Assembly (NCBI RefSeq): GCF_000160135.1
Contig: NZ_GG729934.1
Span: forward strand, 438,499 to 502,498
Direction of reading: 5' to 3'
DNA: 64,000 nt
Source of the DNA: Oribacterium sp. oral taxon 078 str. F0262
Lineage (GTDB): Bacteria > Bacillota > Clostridia > Lachnospirales > Lachnospiraceae
Each line of letters begins with the position of its first letter. Position 1 is the stretch's first letter. Shown here one piece after another: positions 25,603 through 34,383 of the stretch. Below the pieces are notes generated by a model, which had not been told where the DNA came from, made no database searches, and worked only from the letters and a program-made list of their open reading frames with translations. The translations under genes were made by a program, and so were the position numbers.

Positions 25603-26642
25603 GCCTTCCGCGTTCTCCGTCCCCCGTCTGCTCTTCTCTCCCGGCTTCCTCCCCTGCCGCCGCGTGTCTTCTCTTTTCCCAGACGCCTCTTTTCATCCTG
25701 CTCATAGGCGTTTACGATCCTCTGCACCAGAGGGTGGCGGACGACGTCGGCACTTGTGAGCTCCGCGAAGGCGATCCCCTCCACATCCCGGAGGACCCGC
25801 ATCGCATCCTCCAGCCCGGATCTCTTCCCCTCCTCCAGATCCTTCTGCGTCAGATCTCCCGTCACGATCACCTTGGAGCCGAAGCCGATCCTCGTAAGAA
25901 ACATCTTCATCTGCGCGGGGGTCGTGTTCTGCGCCTCATCCAAAATGATATAGGCGTTGTCCAGAGTGCGGCCGCGCATATAGGCGAGCGGCGCGACCTC
26001 AATCAGACCTCTCTCCACATTGGAAAGATACTGCTCCGCCCCCATGATCTGGTAGAGCGCATCGTAGAGCGGTCTCAGATAGGGATCCACCTTGGACTGG
26101 AGATCCCCGGGCAGGAAGCCAAGCTTCTCCCCCGCCTCAATGGCGGGCCTTGTGAGGATAATGCGGGAGACCTCCTGTCTTCGAAAGGCGGTGATCGCCA
26201 TTGCCATCGCAAGATAGGTCTTTCCGGTCCCGGCGGGGCCGATGCCGAAGGTAAGCATATTATCCCGGATCCGATCGACATAGTCTTTCTGCCCCAGTGT
26301 CTTCGGCTTCACCGGCTTCCCAAGCGCAGTCCTCGCGAGGATATCCTTGTCGATCTCCACGAGACTGTCACTGGATTTCTCGGAGACCGTGAGAGCGATC
26401 GCATAGTCTACATTTTGCTCCGTAATCTGATTCCCCCGCTCCGAGAGCCGCATCAGACTCTCAAAGACCTTTTTAGCGCGTTCCGCTTCAGTCTGCTCTC
26501 CGATGATCTTAAGAGCGCCTCCCCGATCCACAAGCGTGATATGAAAGGCCCTCTCGATCTTCTTCAAATGGCTGTCCAGCTGACCGAGCACATTCCTCTC
26601 ATGCTCTATCGGGATTTCCAGGATGATTTCCGTTGTCGCCAT
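25599..26642 (-). CDS. phoH: PhoH-like ATPase (YbeZ)
   Basis: 347-residue P-loop protein: Walker A FGIGPAGTGKTYLAMAMA, then LTRPAIEAGEKLGFLPGD and the DEAQNTTPAQMKMFLTR Walker B region. The N-terminal 100 residues form the KH-like segment of the YbeZ group. The C-terminus is a basic Arg/Gly-rich tail (RGGRGGSRERR). It is normally linked with ybeY, as here. RNA metabolism is implied by this partnership; the biochemical role remains poorly defined. Confidence 0.93.
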   Translation of the reverse strand: MATTEIILEIPIEHERNVLGQLDSHLKKIERAFHITLVDRGGALKIIGEQTEAERAKKVFESLMRLSERGNQITEQNVDYAIALTVSEKSSDSLVEIDKDILARTALGKPVKPKTLGQKDYVDRIRDNMLTFGIGPAGTGKTYLAMAMAITAFRRQEVSRIILTRPAIEAGEKLGFLPGDLQSKVDPYLRPLYDALYQIMGAEQYLSNVERGLIEVAPLAYMRGRTLDNAYIILDEAQNTTPAQMKMFLTRIGFGSKVIVTGDLTQKDLEEGKRSGLEDAMRVLRDVEGIAFAELTSADVVRHPLVQRIVNAYEQDEKRRLGKEKTRGGRGGSRERRADGGRRTRKA

Positions 26643-26742
26643 ACCCCTCCGTTATATCTGTCTCTCACAGCGCCGCTAAGTCCGGCATGGATCCTTCCAC
26701 TGACATTCTAATTATTCTATACTATTTTCTTCCGAGAAGAAA

Positions 26743-26770
26743 GGCCCCAATTCATCTCTGAATCGGGGCC
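26743..26770 (-). terminator. rpsU terminator
   Basis: GGCCCCAATTCA pairs with TGAATCGGGGCC (one G:U) around a 4-nt loop. On the minus strand it is followed by TTTCTTCTC. It lies between rpsU and phoH. Confidence 0.85.
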
Positions 26771-26835
26771 CCTCTCTCAAGGTGCTGACTTCTGTATTGG
26801 CCGCTATACCGGCTTCGTCACTTCGCAGCGAGCTC

Positions 26836-27012
26836 TTAGTTGAACTTACGCTTTCTCGCCGCTTCAGACTTCTTCTTTCGTCTGACAGACGGCTTCTCGT
26901 AATGCTCTCTCTTCCGGATTTCCTGCTGGATTCCGGCCTTGGCGCAGTTTCTCTTAAATCTGCGTAAAGCGCTGTCCAGAGACTCATTTTCCTTTACGAT
27001 TACACTTGACAT
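26836..27012 (-). CDS. rpsU: 30S ribosomal protein S21 (bS21)
   Basis: 58 residues, highly basic: [20 protein letters not shown] then [21 protein letters not shown] normal length and sequence for bS21, which helps start-site recognition on the 30S subunit. The longest frame starts at 27171, upstream of the promoter, so the start is 27012. Its GGGAGG lies somewhat far (about 14 nt) from the ATG. Confidence 0.97.
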   Translation of the reverse strand: MSSVIVKENESLDSALRRFKRNCAKAGIQQEIRKREHYEKPSVRRKKKSEAARKRKFN

Positions 27013-27052
27013 GAAAAGCCCCAAACCTCCCTTCGGGTATAAACTGGGTTTC

Positions 27053-27080
27053 ATTATAGCAAATTCCCCGCCGAAGTCAA
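27053..27080 (-). promoter_or_regulatory. rpsU promoter
   Basis: Minus-strand TTGACT (27080-27075) and TATAAT (27058-27053) are 16 bp apart. It gives a short leader containing CCCGAAGGGAGG. Confidence 0.8.
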
Positions 27081-27385
27081 GAAGAAGCGAAATCCTTCCT
27101 GTGATTTTACGGGCCGCAGGATGCGCCCGGACCGCCCGGACCGTAAAAGGATAGGATTTCCATCGATCCAAAGCGAAAAGAAGGCTGAAAGCTAAAGGCG
27201 CTTCCGTCTTAGATCCCGGCGAAAAAGTCCGGCTTTTTCCTCAGAAAGAAAGGCGGGATGGTATCCGCAGGCATCCGAAGGCAAGTGAGGGTGCATTTCC
27301 GTGAAAACTATGCTATATCTCTATTAGCACATATCCGCGTTAGTTTCAGAATGTCAGAATACCCGCACAGGGGAAAGGAGGCACT

Positions 27386-27931
27386 ATGGAAGAAAATCTG
27401 AGAGAGAGAGCGTATCGGCTGAGCTCTGAGCTTTTTGAAAAGGCCCGGCTGAAAAAGGGACAGATTCTCGTCGTAGGCTGCTCCAGCTCCGAGATCTGCG
27501 GAGAACGGATCGGCACAAATTCGAGGCCGGAGATCGCAGAAGCGGTCTTCTCCGGCATCTACCGTCTCTGCCGGGAAAAGGGAATCTATCTCGCCGCGCA
27601 GTGCTGCGAGCACTTAAACCGTGCGATCATCACAGAGGAGGAGGCCGTCCCGCAGCTGGACATCGTAAATGTCGTCCCTCAGCCAAAGGCCGGAGGTTCC
27701 TTCGCCACTGCGGCATGGCAGAGCTTCCAAAATCCCGTTGCCGTGGAAGAGATCCGGGCGGATGCCGGTCTCGATATCGGGGATACTCTGATCGGCATGC
27801 ATCTTAAGCGAGTCGCCGTCCCCGTCCGTCTGGCATATCGAGAGCTCGGGAAAGCCCACGTCAGCGCGGCGAGAGTCCGTCCGAAATTCATCGGCGGAGA
27901 ACGCGCCCACTATAACGATGCCCTGAAATAA
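27386..27931 (+). CDS. UPF0340 family protein (YwlG-like)
   Basis: 181-residue conserved protein of unknown function. The family patterns VVGCSSSEICGERIGTNSR at about residue 30, LAAQCCEHLNRA at about 70, and RPKFIGGERAHYN at the C-terminus are all present. AAAGGAGG precedes the ATG. It is a single gene read convergently with ferritin and ends at the hairpin at 27940. Confidence 0.93.
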   Translation: MEENLRERAYRLSSELFEKARLKKGQILVVGCSSSEICGERIGTNSRPEIAEAVFSGIYRLCREKGIYLAAQCCEHLNRAIITEEEAVPQLDIVNVVPQPKAGGSFATAAWQSFQNPVAVEEIRADAGLDIGDTLIGMHLKRVAVPVRLAYRELGKAHVSAARVRPKFIGGERAHYNDALK

Positions 27932-27939
27932 GGGAAGCA

Positions 27940-27979
27940 GGGCTCTCAAAAGGGGAGGAATCCGTCCCCTTGAGAGCCC
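27940..27979. terminator. Bidirectional terminator between UPF0340 gene and ferritin
   Basis: GGGCTCTCAA/TTGAGAGCCC closes an inner GGGGA/TCCCC stem, forming a long hairpin between convergent genes. T-runs are lacking. Confidence 0.7.
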
Positions 27980-27988
27980 CGCCGCATC

Positions 27989-28498
27989 CTAGAGAACGAG
28001 CGTCGGAGCCGCGTAAGCCCTTCCCAGAAGCTCCTGATTCAGAGCATAGAGGCCCTTCGGATCGGCGCCGTAGAGCTCATACTTTTTGATGAGATCCTCG
28101 GCGTTTTTCTCCTCCTCCCCCTGCTCCTTCACAAACCAGTCGAAGCACTGCATCGTCCTGTAGTCGTGCACCGCATCGGCCGCCGCATAGATCGCATTGA
28201 TCAACCCGGTCACATACTTCTCGTGCTCGAGAGCGAAGCGAAGCGGATCCTCCGCTGTCTTGTATTCCTTGTCCGGCTTTTCGATCGGAAGAAGCGTGAC
28301 ATGCTCTCCGTTATTATAGAGGTATTGGCGCATCAGCATAGCGTGATCCCTCTCCTCCTGCGCCTGGACCTCGTACCAGTTCGCGAAGCCGTCGAGCCCC
28401 AGATCATTGTAGTAGCCGGAAAAATCCAGATACAGATAGGCGGAGTAGAACTCCTTATTGATCTGCGTGTTGATCAGTTCCTTTACCTTTTTATCCAT
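27989..28498 (-). CDS. ftn: Ferritin
   Basis: 169-residue non-haem ferritin forming an iron-storage cage. Ferroxidase residues are visible in KEFYSAYLYLDFSGYY (Glu17, Tyr24), QAQEERDHAMLM (ExxH) and later EQGEEEKNAEDL. The start at 28498 (MDKKVKELINTQINKEFYSA) has AAAGGAG upstream; the longer frame to 28549 is not family-like. It lies 60 bp after the aldolase gene on the same strand and may be read with it. Confidence 0.95.
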   Translation of the reverse strand: MDKKVKELINTQINKEFYSAYLYLDFSGYYNDLGLDGFANWYEVQAQEERDHAMLMRQYLYNNGEHVTLLPIEKPDKEYKTAEDPLRFALEHEKYVTGLINAIYAAADAVHDYRTMQCFDWFVKEQGEEEKNAEDLIKKYELYGADPKGLYALNQELLGRAYAAPTLVL

Positions 28499-28558
28499 AT
28501 ACTCTCTCCTTTCCCAAGCCCCGCAAAGAGCGGCGCTCCTTCCCGACATTCTTCCCTT

Positions 28559-29449
28559 TCAGCTAATGGAGGCCTCATAGATCGCATCGACCGCAGTCCG
28601 AAGGGAGGCGCTGAATTCCTCCTCCGTCTGCTGCTTCCTAAGGCCCTCGGAGAGCGCCCTGGAGAAGCTCGCAATCAGACCGCGGTTCCCTGCGAGAAGT
28701 TCATCGGCCTTCTCCCTTGAATAGCCTCCGGACAGCGCGACAATGCGGACCACATGGGGATCCGCCATCAACTCCTCATAGAGATTATCCTCCGTGGGGA
28801 TGGTCAGCTTAAGCATGAGCCTGACAGAGGGTTCCAGCTTCTTGAGCCTCTCTTGGATACATTCCTTTAAAAATCTCTCCGACTCCGCCTTTTTCGGGCT
28901 GTGGATATCCACCTCCGGCTCCAGGATCGGGACAAGGCCATGGGAAAAGACGCGAAGCCCGAGCTCAAACTGCTGCTCTACGATATCCCGGATCCCCTGC
29001 TCATCATAATCGAGGATGACAGAGCGCTCCTTGGTGCCGAAGATATGCCGCTCCCCTATGGCATGCTCCAGCGTCTCATCCAAAGCGGGAATCGGCTTCA
29101 TCAGCCGCACATGCCTCTTCTCCTCCTCCAGTCCCCTGTCGATCTTCAGGAATGGGACGATATGCTTTTTCTCCCAGAGATAATCCGCTGTGTATTCCCC
29201 GTCGATCTTTCGATCCATCGTATTCTCGAAAAGGATCGCCGCCAGAATCCGATCTGCGGAAAACGCGGGATTTTTGATGATCCGCGTCCGCATCTCATGG
29301 ACCAGATCAAACATCTCCTTATCCCCGTGGTACTCTGTCTCATCGATTCCATAGGCCTTCAGTGCCTTCGGGGTAGAGCCTCCGCTCTGATCGAGAGCGG
29401 CGATAAATCCCTTGCCCTTCTGCATCCTCTCGAGCTGTTCCGTATTCAT
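28559..29449 (-). CDS. fda: Class I fructose-1,6-bisphosphate aldolase
   Basis: 296 residues. It follows the short bacterial class I aldolase pattern: [19 protein letters not shown] at the N-terminus, [12 protein letters not shown], and [11 protein letters not shown]. The Schiff-base lysine is probably in [10 protein letters not shown]. This enzyme cleaves or forms fructose-1,6-bisphosphate without a metal. A very strong GAGGAGGTGA site precedes the ATG. Confidence 0.95.
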   Translation of the reverse strand: MNTEQLERMQKGKGFIAALDQSGGSTPKALKAYGIDETEYHGDKEMFDLVHEMRTRIIKNPAFSADRILAAILFENTMDRKIDGEYTADYLWEKKHIVPFLKIDRGLEEEKRHVRLMKPIPALDETLEHAIGERHIFGTKERSVILDYDEQGIRDIVEQQFELGLRVFSHGLVPILEPEVDIHSPKKAESERFLKECIQERLKKLEPSVRLMLKLTIPTEDNLYEELMADPHVVRIVALSGGYSREKADELLAGNRGLIASFSRALSEGLRKQQTEEEFSASLRTAVDAIYEASIS

Positions 29450-29531
29450 ACTATCACCTCCTCATTCCGAAGGAGCAGCGGAGCGGCAGAGCTCAGCGCC
29501 CCTTTTGGTTATTTAAAACTAACTCTATTCA

Positions 29532-29560
29532 ACTATATACCCCTGCTCCCCCTTCGTCAA
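29532..29560 (-). promoter_or_regulatory. Aldolase promoter
   Basis: Minus-strand TTGACG (29560-29555) and TATAGT (29537-29532) are 17 bp apart. It leaves a leader of about 75 nt before the aldolase ATG. Confidence 0.8.
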
Positions 29561-29757
29561 TACAGACTCCTTCTTCCCAAATCTCGTCTTTCTTTCCGAA
29601 GGTCAAAGTTCTCCCGGGACGGTTCCCCTCCCTTCTCCTCCGGATTCCCGGGACCGGGATATAAAATCCCGAAGGAAAGCCCGGGCCTTTCGAAAGGGGA
29701 GCGGATTCCCCCGCAAAACAGCCGGGGGAAACCGTATTCGACAATGAAACAAGAGAA

Positions 29758-29779
29758 AAGGCCGCAGAGCGGCGGCCTT
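29758..29779 (-). terminator. Terminator downstream of metNIQ
   Basis: AAGGCCGC and GCGGCCTT form an 8-bp stem with a 6-nt loop, followed on the minus strand by TTTTCTC and preceded by T6, so it could act both ways. It is about 200 bp past metQ. Confidence 0.75.
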
Positions 29780-29984
29780 AAAAAATCTGTCTTCTCTAAT
29801 CTCTGTCTCCGGGCCAAGCCCCGGTCTTCCCGTCCTCCTGCCGCTTCCCCTTCGGCTCAGCCTTTTTCGATTTGGAATTCCGTTTTTAAATCTTTGCAGC
29901 TTATTTTACGTTATAAGGAGAGCTTTGAAATGAGAAAAGCCCGAGGCTGTCCGGATTACGATTCCGTTTCGAAGATCCCGCAGC

Positions 29985-30941
29985 TTAATCCAGCGGTACA
30001 ACTCCGCCCTCGAAGTTTTGATTGATATAATCCTTGATTTCCTTGGATTTCAGAACCTCAACGAGAGTCTTCGCCCATGCGGCATCCTTGTTTTTCTCAG
30101 CGACTGCGATGATATTTCCATAGGTCTTAGCGGCCTCGGAGTCGGAGGCCTCCTGTGCGAGCGCATCCGATGGCTTGAACTTTGCTTCGATCGCGTAATT
30201 TCCGTTCATCGCGGCGAAGTCCACGGAATCGATGGATCTCGGAATCTGCGCGGCCTCTACCTCCAGGATTTTCACATTGTGCGGATTATCGACGATATCC
30301 TGCTTCGTCGCCGTCAGCCCCACTCCCTCCTTTAGACGGATGATGCCGTTGTCCTGGAGAAGGAGGAGAGCCCTGGCCTCGTTTGTCGTGTCGTTCGGAA
30401 CCGCGATTTCCGCTCCCTCCGGGATATTCTTCAGATCCTTGGACTTTCCGGCATAGATTCCAAAGGGCTCATAGTGGATCTTTCCGACGGAGACGACATG
30501 GGTCCCCTTCTCCTTATTGAAGTCGTCCAGATAGGGCTCGTGCTGGAAGTAGTTCGCATCCACCTCCCCCTGATCCGTCGAAAGATTCGGCTGTACATAA
30601 TCATTGTATTCCTTGATCTCCAGCTTGATTCCCCTTTTCTCAAGCTCCGGCTTCGCGGCCTCGAGAATCTTCGCGTGGGGACTGGGGGATGCGGCGATCT
30701 TGATCGTCACTTCCTCTCCCTCCGCCTTACTCTCCTTTCCGTCGGCATTATCCTTCGAAGAGCCCGCCTCTTTGCTTTCCCCGCTCTCCTTCTCCGCCTT
30801 ATCGCTTCCGCTCTCCGCCTCCGACTCCGCGGCCTTCGTGCTTCCCTCCTTTGCGCTGTCGCTTCCCGAAGCAGCGCAGCCTGCCAGTAAAGACACAGCA
30901 AGCACTGCCGCAGCAAATAATGCAATTCTCTTCTTTTTCAT
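29985..30941 (-). CDS. metQ: Methionine-binding lipoprotein MetQ
   Basis: 318 residues. The lipoprotein signal MKKKRIALFAAAVLAVSLLAGC has its Cys at residue 22. A highly charged Ser/Glu/Lys linker of about 55 residues follows, longer than usual. The NlpA/MetQ domain starts VTIKIAASPSPHAKIL and has DANYFQHEPYLD and AVPNDTTNEARALLLLQ. It delivers D/L-methionine to MetNI. Third gene of metN-metI-metQ, 137 bp after metI. Confidence 0.94.
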   Translation of the reverse strand: MKKKRIALFAAAVLAVSLLAGCAASGSDSAKEGSTKAAESEAESGSDKAEKESGESKEAGSSKDNADGKESKAEGEEVTIKIAASPSPHAKILEAAKPELEKRGIKLEIKEYNDYVQPNLSTDQGEVDANYFQHEPYLDDFNKEKGTHVVSVGKIHYEPFGIYAGKSKDLKNIPEGAEIAVPNDTTNEARALLLLQDNGIIRLKEGVGLTATKQDIVDNPHNVKILEVEAAQIPRSIDSVDFAAMNGNYAIEAKFKPSDALAQEASDSEAAKTYGNIIAVAEKNKDAAWAKTLVEVLKSKEIKDYINQNFEGGVVPLD

Positions 30942-31078
30942 TCTACTTTCCTCCCTCTTTCTCTCTATCTCTCTATCATTTTCAGTAAAGCGAAGTTCCT
31001 TTTAAATCAAGACTGCCGGATCCCCCGCAATGTAAGACTGCGATGCCGACCGCGCTCTGCAGCTTCCCGTTTTTAAGC

Positions 31079-31741
31079 TCAGCTCACTCTTTTATCGGTC
31101 TCCTTCGCGAGCCGCATCCAAAATTCCTGGATGAGCTGCACGATGAGGATGAGCACTGCCACCGCAATCAGCATGACATCCGTCTGATAGCGGTAATATC
31201 CATAGTTCAAGGCGATCGCCCCGAGTCCTCCTCCGCCGACAAAGCCCGCCATCGCGGAATAGCTGAGGATCGTAGTGATGCAGATCGCCGCGCCGACATA
31301 GAGGCTCGGTCTCGCCTCCGGGAGCAGGACCATGCGGATGATCTGCCAGTTGCTGGCTCCCATCGACTTCGCGGCCTCGATCACGCCGGCGTCGACCTCC
31401 TTCAGGGAGGACTCTACCATTCTCGCGATATAAGGGGCGGAAGCGATGATGAGGGGGGGGATGATCGCCCTCGGGCCGAGCGTCGTGCCCACCAGGAGCT
31501 TCGTCAGCGGGAGCACCATGACCAGCAGGATCAGGAACGGAATCGTGCGGAAGATATTGGTGATAAAGCCGAGAATCCCATGCACGATCCGGCAGGGCGC
31601 GATGCCCCCCTGCTCTGTCGCGACGAGGATCACGCCGAGCGGAATCCCGATCGCATAGGAAATCGTGCTGGAGATCAGGACCATATAGAGCGTTGCCCAG
31701 CTTTCCGCAAGATACATCCCCACAAACTGCGAAAGCTGCAT
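31079..31741 (-). CDS. metI: Methionine ABC transporter permease MetI
   Basis: 220-residue permease with five to six hydrophobic segments. The EAA loop reads GVIEAAKSMGASNWQIIRMVLLPEA, and typical MetI segments include NIFRTIPFLILLV and LVGTTLGPRAIIPPL. The ATG directly follows the metN stop codon and its GAGGAGG site lies within the end of metN, so expression is coupled. Confidence 0.95.
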   Translation of the reverse strand: MQLSQFVGMYLAESWATLYMVLISSTISYAIGIPLGVILVATEQGGIAPCRIVHGILGFITNIFRTIPFLILLVMVLPLTKLLVGTTLGPRAIIPPLIIASAPYIARMVESSLKEVDAGVIEAAKSMGASNWQIIRMVLLPEARPSLYVGAAICITTILSYSAMAGFVGGGGLGAIALNYGYYRYQTDVMLIAVAVLILIVQLIQEFWMRLAKETDKRVS

Positions 31742-32746
31742 TTACTTCACCTCCTCAAACGTAATTCCCTTGGATCGGAGATAGGCGCAGACCTTCTCCG
31801 CCTCCTCCCCGGAATCCGGAAGCTCCACAATCATCTGTCCGACTGCCTCGTCCTCCACCTGCCTTGTGTTCGCAAAGAGGATATTCACCGGGATCTTACA
31901 GCTCAGCACGAGATCCGAGATCACCGGTTCTCTGGCCTTTCGTCCGTCAAAGACGATGCGGAGCTTCCTGCCGTTCGCAAAGTCCAGATTCCTGTTTCCC
32001 TCTCCGAGGATCAGCCTCCGGCCGATCTCCGTCCGCGGCGCATGGAAGATCTCAGAGACGGGACCGGACTCCGCGATATGGCTGTGGTCAATGATCGCCA
32101 CCTCGTCGCAGATTGCCTCAATCACGGACATCTGATGTGTGATGACAATGATCGTCACCTTGAGCTCCTCATTGATCCTCCGGAGGAGGCTTAAGATCTG
32201 CTCCGTCGTCTTCGGATCGAGGGCCGAGGTCGCCTCGTCGCAGAGAAGGACCTTCGGGCGGGTTGCGAGGGCCCTCGCAATCGCCACTCTCTGCTTCTGT
32301 CCCCCGGAGAGCTGGGAGGGATAGTTTCCCGATCGCTCGGAAAGTCCGACGAGCTGCAGGAGCTCCTCCGCCCTCTCCTTCGCCTCCCTCTTCGGGACGC
32401 CGGCGATCTCCAGGGGGAAGGTGACATTCCGAAGGAGGTTTCTCTGTTCGAGAAGATTGAACTGCTGAAAGATCATCCCCATCCTTCTCCGCGCCTCCCT
32501 AACCTCCTTCCGGCTCATCTCGCCAAGGCTTCTGCCCTCAAAGAGGACCTTTCCACTGGTCGGAATCTCGAGATAGTTGATGCAGCGGACGAGGGTCGAC
32601 TTTCCGGCCCCCGAGAGGCCGATGATGCCCTGCACCGCGCCCTCCCGGATATCGAGATTGATATCATCCAGTGCGACAAGCTCTCCGGAATCCGTCCGGA
32701 AGGTTTTTCCCATATTGATGAGTCGGATAATATAGCCTTCCTCCAC
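31742..32746 (-). CDS. metN: Methionine ABC transporter ATPase MetN
   Basis: 334 residues: Walker A GLSGAGKSTLVRC, signature QLSGGQKQRVAIARAL, Walker B VLLCDEATSALD, switch VITHQMSV, and a C-terminal NIL ligand-sensing domain (about residues 260-334). The longest frame begins at 32863 with a TTG that is part of the -35 hexamer, so it cannot be the start. I choose GTG at 32746, with AGGGGAG 7 nt upstream. The next ATG (NMGKTF) would trim the first strand of the fold. First gene of metNIQ. Confidence 0.92.
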   Translation of the reverse strand: MEEGYIIRLINMGKTFRTDSGELVALDDINLDIREGAVQGIIGLSGAGKSTLVRCINYLEIPTSGKVLFEGRSLGEMSRKEVREARRRMGMIFQQFNLLEQRNLLRNVTFPLEIAGVPKREAKERAEELLQLVGLSERSGNYPSQLSGGQKQRVAIARALATRPKVLLCDEATSALDPKTTEQILSLLRRINEELKVTIIVITHQMSVIEAICDEVAIIDHSHIAESGPVSEIFHAPRTEIGRRLILGEGNRNLDFANGRKLRIVFDGRKAREPVISDLVLSCKIPVNILFANTRQVEDEAVGQMIVELPDSGEEAEKVCAYLRSKGITFEEVK

Positions 32747-32834
32747 CGATTTTCTCCCCTCTGCCACTCTTCTCCGCGGCCATAACCGGGCGATTTTCTC
32801 TGCCTCTCCCGGTCCCTCCGGAAAGACCTGTATC

Positions 32835-32863
32835 AGTTTAAAATGGGAGGACTTTTCCGTCAA
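32835..32863 (-). promoter_or_regulatory. metNIQ promoter
   Basis: Minus-strand TTGACG (32863-32858) and TAAACT (32840-32835) are 17 bp apart. The leader of about 80 nt is too short for, and does not resemble, a SAM-I riboswitch. Confidence 0.6.
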
Positions 32864-32950
32864 GCCCTCCCAGGATAGTGTTTTTCGATGTTTGGTTATA
32901 GCCTGAAATTATAGCTTTCCTATTTCATGCGGATAAAAACAGGATTCCCA

Positions 32951-34345
32951 TCAGCGACAGAGCAGAAGGATGGATTCCGCATAGACCTCCGACGCAAGCA
33001 AAAGGTTCTCGACATCCATGAACTCGTCCGCACCGTGCATTCTCGTATCCACATCCGGCAGCACCGCTCCGAAGGCGACGCCGTTCTTCAGATGATGGAC
33101 ATAGGTTCCTCCTCCGATCGCAAGGCACTCGCCCTTTAGACCGGTGACATCCTCATAGGCCCGGAGAAGCTTCTGCACGAAGTCGGAGTCCGCCGCCACC
33201 TTATGCGGCGGCACGATGCTCTTCGCCTCATAGTCCAGTCCCTCCGCCTCGACGAAGGCCTTCGCCCTGGCATAGCAGTTCTCCTCGTTCGCCGTGACCG
33301 GAGTCCTGCAGTCATAGATAAACTCGATATGCTTCGGATCCACGTGGAAGATATCGAGAGTGCAGCTCAGATCCCCGGATTCCGGATCCCTGAGGCGGAT
33401 GCCGAGACCGGAGCCATCGGTCACACCGTAGGGGAAGAGCTTCGAGACCTTTTTCAGGGCAGCGAGGAGCTCGGAAGGATGCAGGGGGAGCTTCTCCACG
33501 AGAAGAAGTGCCGAAAGCCCGGCATTTCTCCCGCTTTCCGGCTTCGCCGCATGGGCGGAGCTTCCGATGACGGTGATCTCCGAAGGCCCGCTGATCTCAC
33601 ACTTTACGCCGCATTCCTTCTCGATCTCGCGCATCGCGCTCTCCGCCTTCTCCATCTCCAGTCCCTCAAAGCGAAGCACCGCCTTCTGCGGGACAGCATT
33701 TACCGCGATGCCCGCCTCCAGGGACAGAAGGCGCGGGAGCGCACTGTCCTCCTTGAAATCCTTCGAGAGCATGGCCCTGAACTGCCCCTTTTCGATGTTG
33801 ATCAGAGGAAACTCCGCATCCGGTGAGAAGGTCATCTCTCCCTCCGGATACTTCTCGTAATATTTCTCGATATCGGAGGAGCCGCACTCCTCGTCCGCGC
33901 CGACGATCATCCGGACGCCCTTCTTCAGCGGAATACCGCACTCCTTGATCGCCCGCATCGCATAGAGCGCCGCCAGCAGCGGCCCCTTGTCATCACTTGT
34001 GCCCCTGCCGTAGAGCCTCCCGTCCTTCTCAATGACGCGGAAGGGCTCCGTGACCGTCCAGCCCTCTCCCGCCGGCACGACATCGGTGTGAGCGAGGATA
34101 TCGAGGCTCGGGGGCAGAGAGGGATCAAAGTCCGCAAAGCCCACATAATTTTCGAGATTCTGTGCGGGAAAGCCGTACTTCTCACAGAGATTCAGCGTGA
34201 AATTAAGGGACTCAAAGGGACCCTGACCATAGGGCTTCCCCTCCTCATAGGCCCCCTTCACGGATGGGATGGCGCAGAGCTCCTTCACATCCTTCAAAAG
34301 CTCATCTTTGTGGGAACGAATCCATTCCTTTACCTTGGCATCCAT
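32951..34345 (-). CDS. pepV: M20 dipeptidase PepV
   Basis: 464-residue zinc dipeptidase acting on dipeptides in the cytoplasm. Metal and catalytic residues are visible in LDILAHTDVVPAGEGW (His, Asp), GRGTSDDKGP (bridging Asp), MIVGADEECGSSD (catalytic Glu and Glu ligand), FSPDAEFPL, and GGTYVHHLKNGVAFG (last His). Length fits the PepV/dipeptidase A group, with the dimerisation lid inserted in the middle. GGAAGGAG precedes the ATG. It lies 38 bp after prfC. Confidence 0.93.
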   Translation of the reverse strand: MDAKVKEWIRSHKDELLKDVKELCAIPSVKGAYEEGKPYGQGPFESLNFTLNLCEKYGFPAQNLENYVGFADFDPSLPPSLDILAHTDVVPAGEGWTVTEPFRVIEKDGRLYGRGTSDDKGPLLAALYAMRAIKECGIPLKKGVRMIVGADEECGSSDIEKYYEKYPEGEMTFSPDAEFPLINIEKGQFRAMLSKDFKEDSALPRLLSLEAGIAVNAVPQKAVLRFEGLEMEKAESAMREIEKECGVKCEISGPSEITVIGSSAHAAKPESGRNAGLSALLLVEKLPLHPSELLAALKKVSKLFPYGVTDGSGLGIRLRDPESGDLSCTLDIFHVDPKHIEFIYDCRTPVTANEENCYARAKAFVEAEGLDYEAKSIVPPHKVAADSDFVQKLLRAYEDVTGLKGECLAIGGGTYVHHLKNGVAFGAVLPDVDTRMHGADEFMDVENLLLASEVYAESILLLCR

Positions 34346-34383
34346 ACTCTCTCCTTCCTTCCCGGATCCCCTCCGGGTCCCTC

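Larger units (their letters stand above)
29450..29984. other. Intergenic stretch between metQ and the aldolase gene
   Basis: It contains the aldolase promoter (29532-29560) and a terminator (29758-29779). A possible 31-codon plus-strand frame (29930-30025) has AAGGAG before its ATG and overlaps the end of metQ antisense. Beyond these I see nothing convincing. Confidence 0.5.

Noticed and set aside
32747-32834. SAM riboswitch before metN
   Set aside because: The leader is too short and no multi-stem S-box fold is visible.
32747-32863. Longer N-terminus for MetN starting at TTG 32863
   Set aside because: The TTG is part of the predicted -35 element, and the extra residues have no family counterpart.
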